A DNA stretch of 56,747 bases from Sporisorium sorghi (GCA_023212695.1 JALCCG010000137.1:1-56747); one strand, 5' to 3'; counted from the first letter of the stretch, positions 44,742 to 52,562 are shown. Translations and numbers: made by a program. Notes: generated from the sequence alone by a model not told the origin.

Positions 44742-45866
44742 ATGGTAAAAAAATTTATGCCTATGTACAAGAAAATCGAAACGTATATCATTGAACAAAT
44801 TCGGAATGAAAGTTGGAAGCCGCGCAGCCGCATTCCCTCCGAGAATGAACTGGCAGAACAATTTGGTGTAAGCCGTATTACTGTAAAAAATGCGCTGACG
44901 GCTCTGGTGGATAAAGGAGTGGTTTACCGACTGCAAGGCAAAGGCACCTTTGTGTCTGATCACAAGCCGGAGGAAATATTGAGCATGACCTCTGACGATA
45001 AAGGGGTTCTTAAGGCCCCGACCGTTGGTTTCCTTCTCCCCCGACTCGACAATCGGTTTACCGCAAACCTGTTGAGCGGGATCGAAGATACCCTGTCCGA
45101 GAACGGGTACCAGCTGTTATTCGCCAAGACCAACGATTCGCAGGACAATGAGATTCTCAAGATTCATGAAATGAAACAAGCCGGTGTTAAAGGTCTCATT
45201 ATTTATCCCGTGGAGGGCGAGCATTACAACAATGAAATCCTGTCGCTTACGCTGAATCGCTTCCCGCTTGTCCTGCTTGACCGCAAGCTAAAGGGTGTGG
45301 ATACCAACTCGATCAGCTCGGATAATTATGGGGCTGCTATTCAAGCCGTCCAACATCTGCATGAGCTCGGTCACAAACAGATTGGCTTTATATCGACACT
45401 TGCGGAAGGAACCTCCAGTATTGAGGATCGATTGCATGGATATGAAAAGGCGCTGGAAGACCACCAGATTCTTATTGATCGCAGCATGCAGATGACAAGA
45501 CTGACGATGACGGCAAGCGATGAGGAGGTTATCGTGATGATTCAGCAGTTCTTACAGGCGAATCCGCAGATGACGGCTCTCTTATCCTCCAACTTCAGCC
45601 CGCATGTCATTCAAGCCGCATTGCAGCTTGGCATCTCCGTGCCGGAGGAACTGTCGGTGGTATTCTTCGATGATGTGGAATTCCCGGATTTCTGCATTAT
45701 TCCTCCTACAGCCGTTGTTCAGCAGGAGCTCGAGCTTGGTCGTGAGGCTGCCAGGCTGATTATGGAGCAAATTGAGGATCAGAAGAGTGAATATCATCAA
45801 ATCAAGCTGCCTACGGTACTGGTTCCCCGTCGATCAACAGGGAAAGTAAGAGAAACCGAAGGGTAA
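44742..45866 (+). CDS. GntR/LacI chimeric regulator (AraR type)
   Basis: 374 residues. The N-terminal GntR winged helix (1-75) has SRIPSENELAEQFGVSRITV and RLQGKGTFV. The C-terminal part is a LacI-like periplasmic-binding fold: TVGFLLPRLDNRFTANLLSG, GLIIYPVEG, DRKLKGVDTNSISSDNYGAA (in part), HELGHKQIGFIS and LSVVFFDDVEFPDF. This combination defines AraR-type sugar-responsive repressors. GGAG precedes ATG 44742 by nine bases; the frame from TTG 44727 has no site. It is divergent from the mannoside operon and is its probable repressor, released by the imported sugar. Confidence 0.92.
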   Translation: MVKKFMPMYKKIETYIIEQIRNESWKPRSRIPSENELAEQFGVSRITVKNALTALVDKGVVYRLQGKGTFVSDHKPEEILSMTSDDKGVLKAPTVGFLLPRLDNRFTANLLSGIEDTLSENGYQLLFAKTNDSQDNEILKIHEMKQAGVKGLIIYPVEGEHYNNEILSLTLNRFPLVLLDRKLKGVDTNSISSDNYGAAIQAVQHLHELGHKQIGFISTLAEGTSSIEDRLHGYEKALEDHQILIDRSMQMTRLTMTASDEEVIVMIQQFLQANPQMTALLSSNFSPHVIQAALQLGISVPEELSVVFFDDVEFPDFCIIPPTAVVQQELELGREAARLIMEQIEDQKSEYHQIKLPTVLVPRRSTGKVRETEG

Positions 45867-46041
45867 CACCTGGGAGTGGAGGGCAACTCCATCTGCGATT
45901 TATAATGCCATTCATGACATTAGCGATCATTTTATGGGTCTGTTGCGGCGAACAACCCAATCATTATTCATATAATCTGAATATTATACTATGAAGAAGT
46001 AAGATGATTCTTAATCATGATATATCAGGAGGCTAGACGCT

Positions 46042-46122
46042 ATGCCTGCAATAATAGGGGTTCTTTCCGTTATACTGATGTTGCGCGTCGTTAAACGCAG
46101 ATCCCGGAGGAATAATCGCTAA
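46042..46122 (+). CDS. Small basic membrane protein (26 residues)
   Basis: ATG 46042 follows AGGAGG by nine bases. The product has a short hydrophobic stretch (IIGVLSVILML) and a strongly basic tail (VVKRRSRRNNR). A Rho-independent terminator lies 27 bases after the TAA. A good ribosome site, a coherent helix-plus-basic-tail design and an own terminator support a real small gene, though no homologue is recognised. A hydrophobic helix with a cationic tail is compatible with many roles, and no function is assigned. Confidence 0.55.
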   Translation: MPAIIGVLSVILMLRVVKRRSRRNNR

Positions 46123-46148
46123 GCCACCTTTCCCTCCCATACCCATAA

Positions 46149-46184
46149 GAAAACCGCCAGTTCTTCTACTGGCGGTTTATTGTT
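46149..46184 (+). terminator. Terminator after the 26-residue gene
   Basis: AAACCGCCAGT and ACTGGCGGTTT form a perfect 11-pair stem with a six-base loop, followed by ATTGTTTATG. Confidence 0.85.
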
Positions 46185-46269
46185 TATGTTTATGTGTATG
46201 TGTATGAAGAACCCCATGGACCGGTACTTATCCTGTACAAATGCAGCCACCTTTCTTGTTCAGATTCAT

Positions 46270-46485
46270 TTATAAGCACGATTTCGCCATATTTGTCATC
46301 CACACTGAATTATGTCTGAATCTATTGATATTCTGGTCCGTAAATACCTCCTCACAATAATTATAGGCGGCACATGAAATAGAAGCATGCCTATGCCTAT
46401 GCTCGTTCTCTTTTCGCGGAGGTTGTGGGTCTAAGCTGGTTTCAAGTGTAAGTAAGATCAATAGTCCGATAATCCACCAGTTCAT
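46270..46485 (-). CDS. Small membrane-anchored protein with His/Arg-rich segment
   Basis: 71 residues from ATG 46485, which follows GGAGG by ten bases. One N-terminal membrane helix (NWWIIGLLILLTLETSLD) precedes a polar part with RKENEHRHRHAS and two Cys residues (SCAAYNYCEE). The histidine/cysteine content and the CDF metal exporter about 360 bases away make metal binding conceivable, but this is speculation. The frame extends upstream to 46527 without a ribosome site. No family is recognised. Confidence 0.5.
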   Translation of the reverse strand: MNWWIIGLLILLTLETSLDPQPPRKENEHRHRHASISCAAYNYCEEVFTDQNINRFRHNSVWMTNMAKSCL

Positions 46486-46849
46486 GTTAAGGTAACCTCC
46501 ATTCTCTCTTTTTCGCACGAATACCAACCTTTCATCCCTGCAGCTTATGCTGGGTTATTTCTGCGTTCTAGTGGACCTTGATCCTCATCCATAATGGTTC
46601 ATCCCCCTATCATATCCGTTCAATAACGATAACCTCCAGCAACCCAAGTTGTTTGTTAAGCTGTTATACTTAATTAACGCTTCATGCCCCGTCGTAGTCT
46701 CGCTCTATCTTTCTTAGTCTGGTGCAACTCTTTTTGCCCCTTGTCACTTATTAAGAGAGAGGAAAAAACGTTGCTCTAGACCCACCCATAATCGGCTTGG
46801 TAATATAGTCAGGTACTATTCAGGGGCGTGCGGAAGGAGTCGGCTAGAT
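46486..46849. other. Intergenic region between the small membrane protein and the CDF exporter
   Basis: No sizeable gene. On the minus strand an ATG near 46593 has GGGGGA nine bases upstream and opens a 15-codon ORF (MDEDQGPLERRNNPA) that stops about 55 bases before the 71-residue gene's ribosome site; a small CCC..GGG hairpin overlaps its end. It could be a leader peptide or chance. On the plus strand the region must hold the CDF promoter, but no clear -35/-10 pair is seen. Confidence 0.35.
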
Positions 46850-47719
46850 GTGGAGCAACAACGTTTCAATGATTTAAAATTAGGTGAAAAAGGTGCCATT
46901 ATCAGTATCATTGCTTATATATGTTTATCTGCAATCAAACTGTTCATAGGCTATACCGCGAACTCCGAGGCCCTGCGGGCGGACGGATTAAATAACGCCA
47001 CGGACATCGTGGCCTCCATTGCAGTCTTGATCGGACTCCGATTGTCACAAAAACCGGCTGACCGGGATCACCCCTATGGACACTGGAAAGCGGAGACGGT
47101 GGCGTCCTTAATCGCTTCCTTTATTATGATGGCCGTAGGTATCCAAGTATTGTACGGGGCCATATCTTCCGTATTTGAAGGAAATCATGAGTCCCCTGAT
47201 CTCATATCCGCGTGGACCGGTATCTTCTGTGCCATGGTGATGTTTATGGTTTATCGCTATAACAAACGACTCGCAACGAAAATAAACAGTCAAGCCGTTA
47301 TGGCAGCCGCCAAGGATAACCTCTCGGATGCCTGGGTCAGTATCGGTACGGTTGTCGGTATTGTTGGCGCTCAATTTCATGTGCCATGGCTTGATCCGCT
47401 AACTGCCGTCCTGGTCGGCTTTCTGATATGCAAAACCGCATGGGATATCTTCCGCGATGCCTCTCACCATTTAACCGATGGATTCGATGAGAACATCATT
47501 AAGAGTTACAAAGAAACGGTGAAGCAGGTTTATGGAGTAAAGGGAGTCAAAGACATTCGTGCAAGAAATTATGGCAGCAACACAGTTGTCGATATCGTTA
47601 TTCTCGTAAAATCAAATCTGGATATCCGGGTTGCCCACGATATCTCGGATCAAGTGGAGCATGAGTTAAAAGAAACGCACGGCGTTTATGATGTTCATGT
47701 TCATATCGAACCGAATTAA
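46850..47719 (+). CDS. Cation diffusion facilitator exporter, probably manganese (MneP/MneS/MntE-like)
   Basis: 289 residues with six membrane helices. Helix 2 has RADGLNNATDIVAS and helix 5 KDNLSDAWVSIG: together N-x3-D and D-x3-D, the Asn-Asp-Asp-Asp metal site described for Mn-exporting CDF proteins such as MntE, rather than the His-Asp site of Zn exporters. DRDHPYGHWKAE follows helix 2. The C-terminal cytoplasmic domain ends in the usual VYDVHVHIEPN. GTG 46850 is ten bases after GGAAGGAG; an out-of-frame ATG two bases upstream opens only nine codons. Expelling excess Mn2+ is the likely role. Confidence 0.88.
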   Translation: MEQQRFNDLKLGEKGAIISIIAYICLSAIKLFIGYTANSEALRADGLNNATDIVASIAVLIGLRLSQKPADRDHPYGHWKAETVASLIASFIMMAVGIQVLYGAISSVFEGNHESPDLISAWTGIFCAMVMFMVYRYNKRLATKINSQAVMAAAKDNLSDAWVSIGTVVGIVGAQFHVPWLDPLTAVLVGFLICKTAWDIFRDASHHLTDGFDENIIKSYKETVKQVYGVKGVKDIRARNYGSNTVVDIVILVKSNLDIRVAHDISDQVEHELKETHGVYDVHVHIEPN

Positions 47720-47732
47720 GCTTCCAACAGAC

Positions 47733-47779
47733 GACAAAACAAGGTCCGGCCGTTCTACACTGGCCGGACCTTGTTTTGT
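47733..47779. terminator. Bidirectional terminator between convergent genes
   Basis: ACAAAACAAGGTCCGGCC pairs perfectly over 18 bases with GGCCGGACCTTGTTTTGT; A-rich and T-rich flanks allow termination of both the CDF gene and the convergent nucleotidyltransferase-like gene. Confidence 0.92.
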
Positions 47780-48904
47780 CTATTTTGCGTCTTCGAGCGA
47801 TTTTTCAAGATCAAGCTTAAATTGCTCCAGCGTCTCATAACGATTGATGGTAACTCCCTCCTCGATGAGAAGTTTCTCCAGACCCGATTCCAGGCATAGA
47901 ACCGCTTCGTGAAGCGGAGCGAAATTGCCGGGATCCAGCACTGACACCAGATCCGGCAGCCCTTTGCTGAGATAAACCTGTTGATAGTTCAGACTTGAAT
48001 CTAATGAGGTCGGCCAATACCCATGTTCAGCGTAATAAATAAAACGGGCGATCTCATCTTGGGCACCAATCGACCAGAAGTAGGCGATTGGATAATTCCC
48101 AGTTTCACAAGCGGTCTTGAGTTTATCCAAAATCCCCTTCAACTCTTCAAAAAATCCCTTCATTCGGTCCGGATAAGAGGGCTGCCCCGTTAGCGCAGCT
48201 TTCTCCTCGATCAATAACGAAAGCATACTCTCGACGAGATGTTCGCATGCATCGCGAATGCTCTCTGCCGAATCTGCACACATGATGAAATCCATCTGTT
48301 CTTCCAAACGGGCGGGTTTTAGCGCAAAATTCATGATCTGGCTTTGGTTCTTGCCCCAGCCGCTCTTGAGATAGGTTCTATTGAGAAGTGCCAGACTCGA
48401 AAGCACCTGGATTAATACATCATGAGCTTCATTGCGGTAGTATGTGATGTTTCCCTCGCATGGCGCCTTCCCGAGCTTATACAAATGAAGATACACGGCA
48501 CGTAACTGTTCTTCGGCTTTATCAATAAACGACTGCTGGCTCGGAGGCATATCGATAATCGTTTGCTGCAGCTTCTTAAAGCGTGACAGATCCTCATCGC
48601 TCCGCGAATACAGCAGAATCGAGTCCGCGATGATGGAGGTGTTCGTTTCCTGATAGGTTGCCATGCGTTCGGCACGTTCCCAGCTGATCGGCCAGAAATC
48701 GAAGCTGATATCTTGCATAACAAACTGTATACTTGCTTGATAACCTTTTGGCGTGGCCGGTATGAAGAAAAAATCCAGATCCGATCGCTTGGTAGCCGTG
48801 CCCTGTGCGTATGATCCGTAATAGGCAACAATTGCGATATCCTGTGGATAATTATTTTTGATATGATCCACCAACGTTTCAGCGACGTCCATTATATGTA
48901 ACAC
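47780..48904 (-). CDS. Nucleotidyltransferase-domain protein (aminoglycoside nucleotidyltransferase-like)
   Basis: 374 residues. The N-terminal minimal nucleotidyltransferase core is IVAYYGSYAQGTATKRSDLD followed by FFF, the GS-x-A-x-G-x4-SDxD signature, with a third acidic strand in ISFDFWPISWERAER. The rest is helical and resembles no domain that I can name. GTG 48904 is eight bases after AAAGGGGG and starts just before the conserved part; the frame runs on to 49039 without a site. It may adenylylate a small molecule, but the fold is also used by non-resistance proteins. The C-terminus ends EKSLEDAK next to a shared terminator; a similar C-terminal stub lies at 49946. Confidence 0.8.
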   Translation of the reverse strand: MLHIMDVAETLVDHIKNNYPQDIAIVAYYGSYAQGTATKRSDLDFFFIPATPKGYQASIQFVMQDISFDFWPISWERAERMATYQETNTSIIADSILLYSRSDEDLSRFKKLQQTIIDMPPSQQSFIDKAEEQLRAVYLHLYKLGKAPCEGNITYYRNEAHDVLIQVLSSLALLNRTYLKSGWGKNQSQIMNFALKPARLEEQMDFIMCADSAESIRDACEHLVESMLSLLIEEKAALTGQPSYPDRMKGFFEELKGILDKLKTACETGNYPIAYFWSIGAQDEIARFIYYAEHGYWPTSLDSSLNYQQVYLSKGLPDLVSVLDPGNFAPLHEAVLCLESGLEKLLIEEGVTINRYETLEQFKLDLEKSLEDAK

Positions 48905-49041
48905 CAGGATTCCCCCTTTCAAATTCGAATGGTTTGCTCTATGATAACAGAACGAATTCGAACATCTTAAGGGAAACTTCAAGTATAGTTTAATTTTACA
49001 CTTCGTAATAAAAAGCCAATGAGCAAAATAAGCAGACATGT

Positions 49042-49090
49042 AAAAAAGAGTGATGCGTATTAGTCGAGCCTAATGTGCATCACTCTTTTA
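49042..49090 (-). terminator. Terminator of the hexapeptide acetyltransferase gene
   Basis: AAAAGAGTGATG and CATCACTCTTTT form a long stem with an internal TAG/CTA pairing; the minus strand continues into TTTTTT. Confidence 0.85.
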
Positions 49091-49145
49091 TGAACGCCTT
49101 AGCAAGGAGGATAAACCTCCTCCAACAGCGTGATCCTAGCGTACT

Positions 49146-49757
49146 TTAGTAGTCCTCCACGTCGAATTTCCTATCTTTATAATAATACGGTCGGTCCTCT
49201 TCCGTAATCGTTCTTAAGACTCTGCACGGATTCCCGACAGCGATCACGTTGTCCGGCAGGTCTTTGGTAACCACGCTGCCTGATCCGATGACTACGTTAT
49301 GACCGATGGTTACACCCGGATTAACGACCACGTTAGCACCTATCCAGACGCTGTCGCCTATGGTAATGGGGATCCCATACTCATATCCTGAGTTTCTTGA
49401 ATCCGGATGAATCGGATGTCCAGCCGTGATGATGGATACATTGGGGCCAAACATGACGTTATCCCCAATCGTCACCTTGCCTACATCCAGGATCGTACAA
49501 TTGAAGTTGGACATAAAGTTATTCCCAACCTCAATATTTTTGCCATAGTCACAATGAAAAGGCGGTAAAATATTAAGATTTGATCCGGCTTTTCCCAGAA
49601 TGCTTCTCATAATCTCATCTATTCTCTCCTTCTCCTCGGGAGGACATAGATTATATTCGCGGATCTTCTTCTTGTTCGCTAATTGTTCTTCAGCAAGTCC
49701 ATCCATCCATGCTTTATACGGAAGACCAGCCAGCATTCTCTCTTTATGGTTCATCAT
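49146..49757 (-). CDS. Maltose/galactoside O-acetyltransferase-like enzyme (hexapeptide repeat)
   Basis: 203 residues. The N-terminal maltose-acetyltransferase helix pair (KERMLAGLPYKAW, ANKKKIREYNL) precedes a left-handed beta-helix with hexapeptides GDNVMFGPNVSIITAGHPIH (catalytic His), IPITIGDSVWIGANVVVNPG and TIGHNVVIGSGSVVTKDLPD. VIAVGNPCRVLR is the end motif of Maa/LacA/NodL proteins, which acetylate sugars or thiogalactosides with acetyl-CoA. The frame opens at 49859, but AAGGAG with a usable start appears only near ATG 49757 (or 49754). Physiologically such enzymes detoxify non-metabolised sugars. A terminator follows. Confidence 0.92.
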   Translation of the reverse strand: MMNHKERMLAGLPYKAWMDGLAEEQLANKKKIREYNLCPPEEKERIDEIMRSILGKAGSNLNILPPFHCDYGKNIEVGNNFMSNFNCTILDVGKVTIGDNVMFGPNVSIITAGHPIHPDSRNSGYEYGIPITIGDSVWIGANVVVNPGVTIGHNVVIGSGSVVTKDLPDNVIAVGNPCRVLRTITEEDRPYYYKDRKFDVEDY

Positions 49758-49905
49758 TTCTTCTATAATCTCCTTTATGTAAATGATGTTGGTCCATGCT
49801 ATTGTACCAAATAAGCCGCTTGCGCTTAAATCCGCTGGATAAAGCGGTCTCCTCAACACGGTTATCCAGTATCAGCTTTCTTTGGTGGTGTCATGACCAA
49901 TGAAG

Positions 49906-49938
49906 AAGGTCCGGCCATATTTCTATTGGCCGGACCTT
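49906..49938 (-). terminator. Terminator-like hairpin, near-copy of the one at 47733
   Basis: AAGGTCCGGCC pairs with GGCCGGACCTT. The core GGTCCGGCC/GGCCGGACC is identical to that of the terminator at 47733-47779, with a different loop. Confidence 0.7.
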
Positions 49939-49945
49939 TCATCGT

Positions 49946-49984
49946 CTATTCTGTATTTTCGATCGACTTTAGCGCCGTGTCGAA
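49946..49984 (-). pseudogene. C-terminal stub of a second nucleotidyltransferase-like gene
   Basis: On the minus strand the last codons before TAG 49946-49948 read KSIENTE, against KSLEDAK at the end of the gene at 47780; 18 of 24 bases agree, and both are followed by the same hairpin core. Upstream the frame runs straight into repeat A of the cassette array, so only the tail of a former paralogue remains. The short match makes this tentative, but the shared terminator strengthens it. Confidence 0.5.
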
Positions 49985-50084
49985 GACTTAGCCTCGCAGG
50001 GTTATCTGCTGCTCATGCTTCTCCGAATAAGCTTCTGTAGATCAAGAGGCCTATATGTATCGATACGTTAATACTATGTTATCT
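49962..50084 (-). repeat. attC-like element A (left arm missing)
   Basis: Holds the conserved core GACTTAGCCTCGCAGGGTT, the ATCTGC/GTAGAT stem, a degenerate GATCAAGAGGCC segment and a right box GTTATCT at 50078-50084. The left box is missing: the element is joined to the stub of the nucleotidyltransferase-like gene. Confidence 0.65.
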
Positions 50085-50135
50085 ATAGCTTTACACTTCT
50101 CATGCCATTTCGACATTCACGATGTCTCATCAACT

Positions 50136-50312
50136 TTAAGGCCGAAAGCCTGAGTGGTTTGCCGGCAGTGAGTCTGTGCAGATGTCTCTGTTGTCTTTAA
50201 TTACAGGCAATACATAATCGAGAATTTCAGAAAATCTGTCAAATAAGTTTTCGTTAAATGTTACACCCCAGCATTCTTCCCCAGCTTTTTGAAATGAGGT
50301 CATTTTCATCAT
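50136..50312 (-). pseudogene. 58-codon ORF fragment in the first cassette
   Basis: An open stretch from ATG 50312 to TAA 50136 encodes MTSFQKAGEECWGV, LFDRFSEILDYVLPVIKD and a tail HSGFRP that already lies in repeat-like DNA (a left-arm remnant near 50117-50165). No ribosome site precedes the ATG and the region upstream is closed by TGA, so this is probably the rest of a decayed cassette gene. The family is not recognised. Confidence 0.4.
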
Positions 50313-50375
50313 TTTGTAAAGGAGGCTCGAGGATATTCAATTAGCTTTACTCCGACTTTCCTCATACCAGATGGT

Positions 50376-50409
50376 GAAATTGGCCCGCAGTGCGAATATC
50401 GTGTTATCC
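50376..50409 (-). repeat. Right-arm fragment of an attC-like element
   Basis: GCCCGCAGTGCGAATATC followed by box GTTATCC (50403-50409) is the right arm of the repeat without its inner hairpins. It lies 13 bases past the stop of the 162-residue cassette gene. Confidence 0.6.
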
Positions 50410-50422
50410 AAAATCCTCGTCT

Positions 50423-50911
50423 TCATTGAGACACCCTAAATATGTCTTTCATTATTGTTTGTCTAACTTTTTCACTTGATTGCTCTAACATTTGTACCAA
50501 CTGACTTGCATAATAAGATACGTGAGAAGAATCTATTTTAGATTCTTCATCAAAAAAATTTTCAGGGTATTCGGATCGGCTGATATCTTCTTCTCGAACT
50601 GCACCAAAATATTCAAATACATATTGAAATCCGGCATTCTCAATTAGTTCATCAACTACTTGTTCTATTCTTTCACGGCTTATATTATCTACAATGACTA
50701 CTGGAGAAGATCCGCACCAATATGCCCCGTTTAAACAATGTCCATTTTGCAAATAATCTTTTCTAATTGATTCAATACATTTGATGGTATAGAAATTTGA
50801 AATCCATTTTGTTGAATCAGGGAATGTGACGACTACATCCACCTGAGCATCTTCTACATCATCTGCCCATCCTTCTGCACCTATATGAATATGCCTTCTT
50901 TTTTCAAACAT
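50423..50911 (-). CDS. Cassette-borne hypothetical protein (162 residues)
   Basis: ATG 50911 follows AAGGAG by nine bases; the frame upstream to 51076 runs through repeat B and is not credible. The protein starts FEKRRHIHIGAEGW and contains VDVVVTFPDSTKWISNF, GAYWCGSSPVVIVDNISR and a long acidic-helical C-terminus (EEDISRSEYPENFFDEESK). No signal peptide or membrane helix. The alternating strand/helix pattern suggests a small soluble alpha/beta protein, perhaps immunity- or housekeeping-like; no family is recognised. It is markedly more AT-rich than the core genes, like the other cassette genes. Confidence 0.7.
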   Translation of the reverse strand: MFEKRRHIHIGAEGWADDVEDAQVDVVVTFPDSTKWISNFYTIKCIESIRKDYLQNGHCLNGAYWCGSSPVVIVDNISRERIEQVVDELIENAGFQYVFEYFGAVREEDISRSEYPENFFDEESKIDSSHVSYYASQLVQMLEQSSEKVRQTIMKDIFRVSQ

Positions 50912-50968
50912 AATTTCCACTCCTTGTCTTTTAACCCTCATACATATCAATCTTTTTTTGAAGGTATC

Positions 50969-51129
50969 ACATAACGTTCTTACATTCAATTCGAGAGGCT
51001 TAAAAGAGCGATCAGTGACTGGGTGCGCAGCACATAGCCTCGCAGGATTGTCTGACGATTCACTTCTTCGAATCACCTCTTGCAGACCAAGGAGCCGTTA
51101 GGGGACGCTGCGTGAATACTATGTTAGGC
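50969..51129 (-). repeat. attC-like element B (complete)
   Basis: Left box ACATAAC (50969-50975) followed by GTTCTTACATTCA; inner stem GAGAGGCT/AGCCTC; conserved TAGCCTCGCAGG; second stem GTCTG/CAGAC; ACCAAGG; right arm GCTGCGTGAATAC and right box GTTAGGC (51123-51129). Length 161 bases. Confidence 0.75.
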
Positions 51130-51164
51130 GGAGTTCAATTGGAATATCACAAAATTTGTTCGAT

Positions 51165-51278
51165 CTCGGCCGGCCGCGATGCGGTTGGGTGAATGGATGT
51201 GTCCCGGCGATCACTTCTCCGATTTTTCTTCCGGGACCGAGGCAGTTTGACTGCCTATGAGTGAACACATTGTTATAC
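51165..51278 (-). repeat. attC-like element C (left arm missing)
   Basis: Starts inside the first hairpin at CGGCCGCGATGCGGTT (compare CGGACCGCGACGCGGTT in element E), then stem GTCCCGG/CCGGGAC, ACCGAGG, hairpin GGCAGTTTGACTGCC, arm GAGTGAACAC and box GTTATAC (51272-51278). Only 35 bases and no gene separate it from element B, so a cassette seems to have been lost here. Confidence 0.7.
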
Positions 51279-51299
51279 GAAGATAACTACTTCCTTGTA

Positions 51300-51968
51300 T
51301 TACTCGCAATTCCATTGTTCTATAATTGTTTCGATTTCCAGCAAATCTCTTACTAGTCCATCATGTTCAAATTGATCTGTATAATAAGTATCCTCCTTCC
51401 AGATCCCCTTCATACCAGCATTCTTACTCGCAGTGACATCATTAATTGGATGATCACCTACATATACACATTCCTCAGGTAATACTTTCATCAAATCAGC
51501 TGCTCTAAGAAATATGGCTGGGTCAGGTTTTCTAAGGCCCTCTACCTCAGAGATCAATATCACCTCAAAGTACTTCTGTATTCCTAGAGCGTGGATATTA
51601 CTAGATTGAAAGTCACTGAATCCATTAGTGATCATCCCAAGCTTGTAATCTTGTTCTTTGAGCTTTTCAAGTATTTCAAAGGTATTTGGAAATGGTATAG
51701 CATACTTACAAAATCCATTTTTATAATCAGCTAATAACTCATTCCAATCAAGTTGCAGATCAAATTCCTTTATTAATTCCTGGTAGACCCTATCCTTCGA
51801 AACATATCCCCGATTATCCAGTTCAATAAAGCGATTAATATAGCTCTCCTTATCTATATTCTTAGCCTTCTTTATGATCCGTTCATATTGATCGACAATG
51901 AATTCATATAGTGAACTGTTACGGTTTAATATAGTACCATCAAGATCAAAGATAATTGATCGAATCAT
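51300..51968 (-). CDS. HAD-superfamily phosphatase (cassette gene)
   Basis: 222 residues. Motif I is IIFDLDGTILNR (nucleophile Asp8, acid Asp10), motif II LGMITNGFSD, motif III Lys in GLRKPDPAIFLRA, and motif IV VYVGDHPINDV. A helical cap (about 20-85) makes it a subfamily I HAD of the YjjG/PhnX-like type, which removes phosphate from nucleotides or small phosphates. It is AT-rich and sits between elements C and D, with only 22 bases between its stop and the box of C. No promoter of its own is evident. Confidence 0.92.
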   Translation of the reverse strand: MIRSIIFDLDGTILNRNSSLYEFIVDQYERIIKKAKNIDKESYINRFIELDNRGYVSKDRVYQELIKEFDLQLDWNELLADYKNGFCKYAIPFPNTFEILEKLKEQDYKLGMITNGFSDFQSSNIHALGIQKYFEVILISEVEGLRKPDPAIFLRAADLMKVLPEECVYVGDHPINDVTASKNAGMKGIWKEDTYYTDQFEHDGLVRDLLEIETIIEQWNCE

Positions 51969-52005
51969 ATGTTTTTCCGCCTTTCAATGCGTTTCAGTGA
52001 TGTTC

Positions 52006-52200
52006 GCCTAACGTTCCTGTATTCATGACGTCCCACCGACTCAAAGCGACGAATGTCGCCGGGTTCGATGTGCGCTTAGTCGGTGCGGATGTGCCCGGTG
52101 ATTGCGCTTCCCTGCAACTGAAATGCCTCACGGAATCCACTTCTAACTTGATGCCGGACCGAGGCAGCTTTTCTGCCGAAGCGTGAATATACTGTTATAC
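52006..52200 (-). repeat. attC-like element D (complete)
   Basis: Left box GCCTAAC (52006-52012) and GTTCCTGTATTCATGACG; stem CCGACT/AGTCGG; long second arm ending GCCGGACCGAGG; hairpin GGCAGCTTTTCTGCC; arm GAAGCGTGAATATAC; right box GTTATAC (52194-52200). Length 195 bases. Confidence 0.75.
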
Positions 52201-52405
52201 GATGTCCTTGTCTTTTAGAACTGCCACCAAATCTGCTCTTCACCTTTATTTCTTTGCCCTTTATATCAAAATTAATTTGATAGCTTTTTCTAAACAGGTT
52301 TAAATCTGTAATTCCTCTTTCTATTTCATCAAAGAAATCAAAGACTAATTCTTTTGCTTGTTCATTAGTTAATCTATCTTCTACCATAATTCTAATATTG
52401 ATCAT
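52076..52405 (-). pseudogene. Second half of a frameshifted cassette lipoprotein gene, running into element D
   Basis: The frame from ATG 52405 has 109 codons. The first 65 or so look like real protein (NIRIMVEDRLTNEQAKELVF, FDIKGKEIKVKSRFGG); the rest is translation of repeat D (TVYSRFGRKAASVRH onward) and has no biological look. No ribosome site precedes 52405. It begins five bases after the stop of the small lipoprotein ORF, in the next frame, and the residues upstream of its ATG in this frame (SSDG) continue the lipoprotein smoothly. A single indel probably split one gene. Confidence 0.5.
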
Positions 52406-52409
52406 ACCA

Positions 52410-52535
52410 TCACTTGAACTCGAACTCCGCTTTAACTAATGAATCTACTAATTGATTAAAATCGATTTCATTATTATTGTTACAGCCAACTGTAATAAGA
52501 GAAAATAAAATTATTGATACTATTAAATATCTCAT
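52410..52535 (-). CDS. Small lipoprotein ORF (41 residues), probable N-terminal part of a broken gene
   Basis: ATG 52535 is five bases after AAGGAG. It encodes a lipoprotein signal peptide (RYLIVSIILFSLITVGC, lipobox with Cys at residue 18) and a short mature part NNNNEIDFNQLVDSL ending in KAEFEFK. TGA at 52410-52412 is followed by the frame at 52076-52405. Either a genuine mini-lipoprotein or, more likely, the first part of a roughly 105-residue lipoprotein disrupted by a frameshift. Cassette gene between elements D and E. Confidence 0.55.
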   Translation of the reverse strand: MRYLIVSIILFSLITVGCNNNNEIDFNQLVDSLVKAEFEFK

Positions 52536-52562
52536 TTAATCTCCTTCTCTTAATGATTTTAC

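Noticed and set aside
46181..46206. TGTTTATG/TGTATG simple repeat
   Set aside because: A short low-complexity stretch after a terminator with no evident role.
50912..51076. N-terminal extension of the 162-residue cassette protein
   Set aside because: The added codons run through element B and lie upstream of the AAGGAG that serves ATG 50911.
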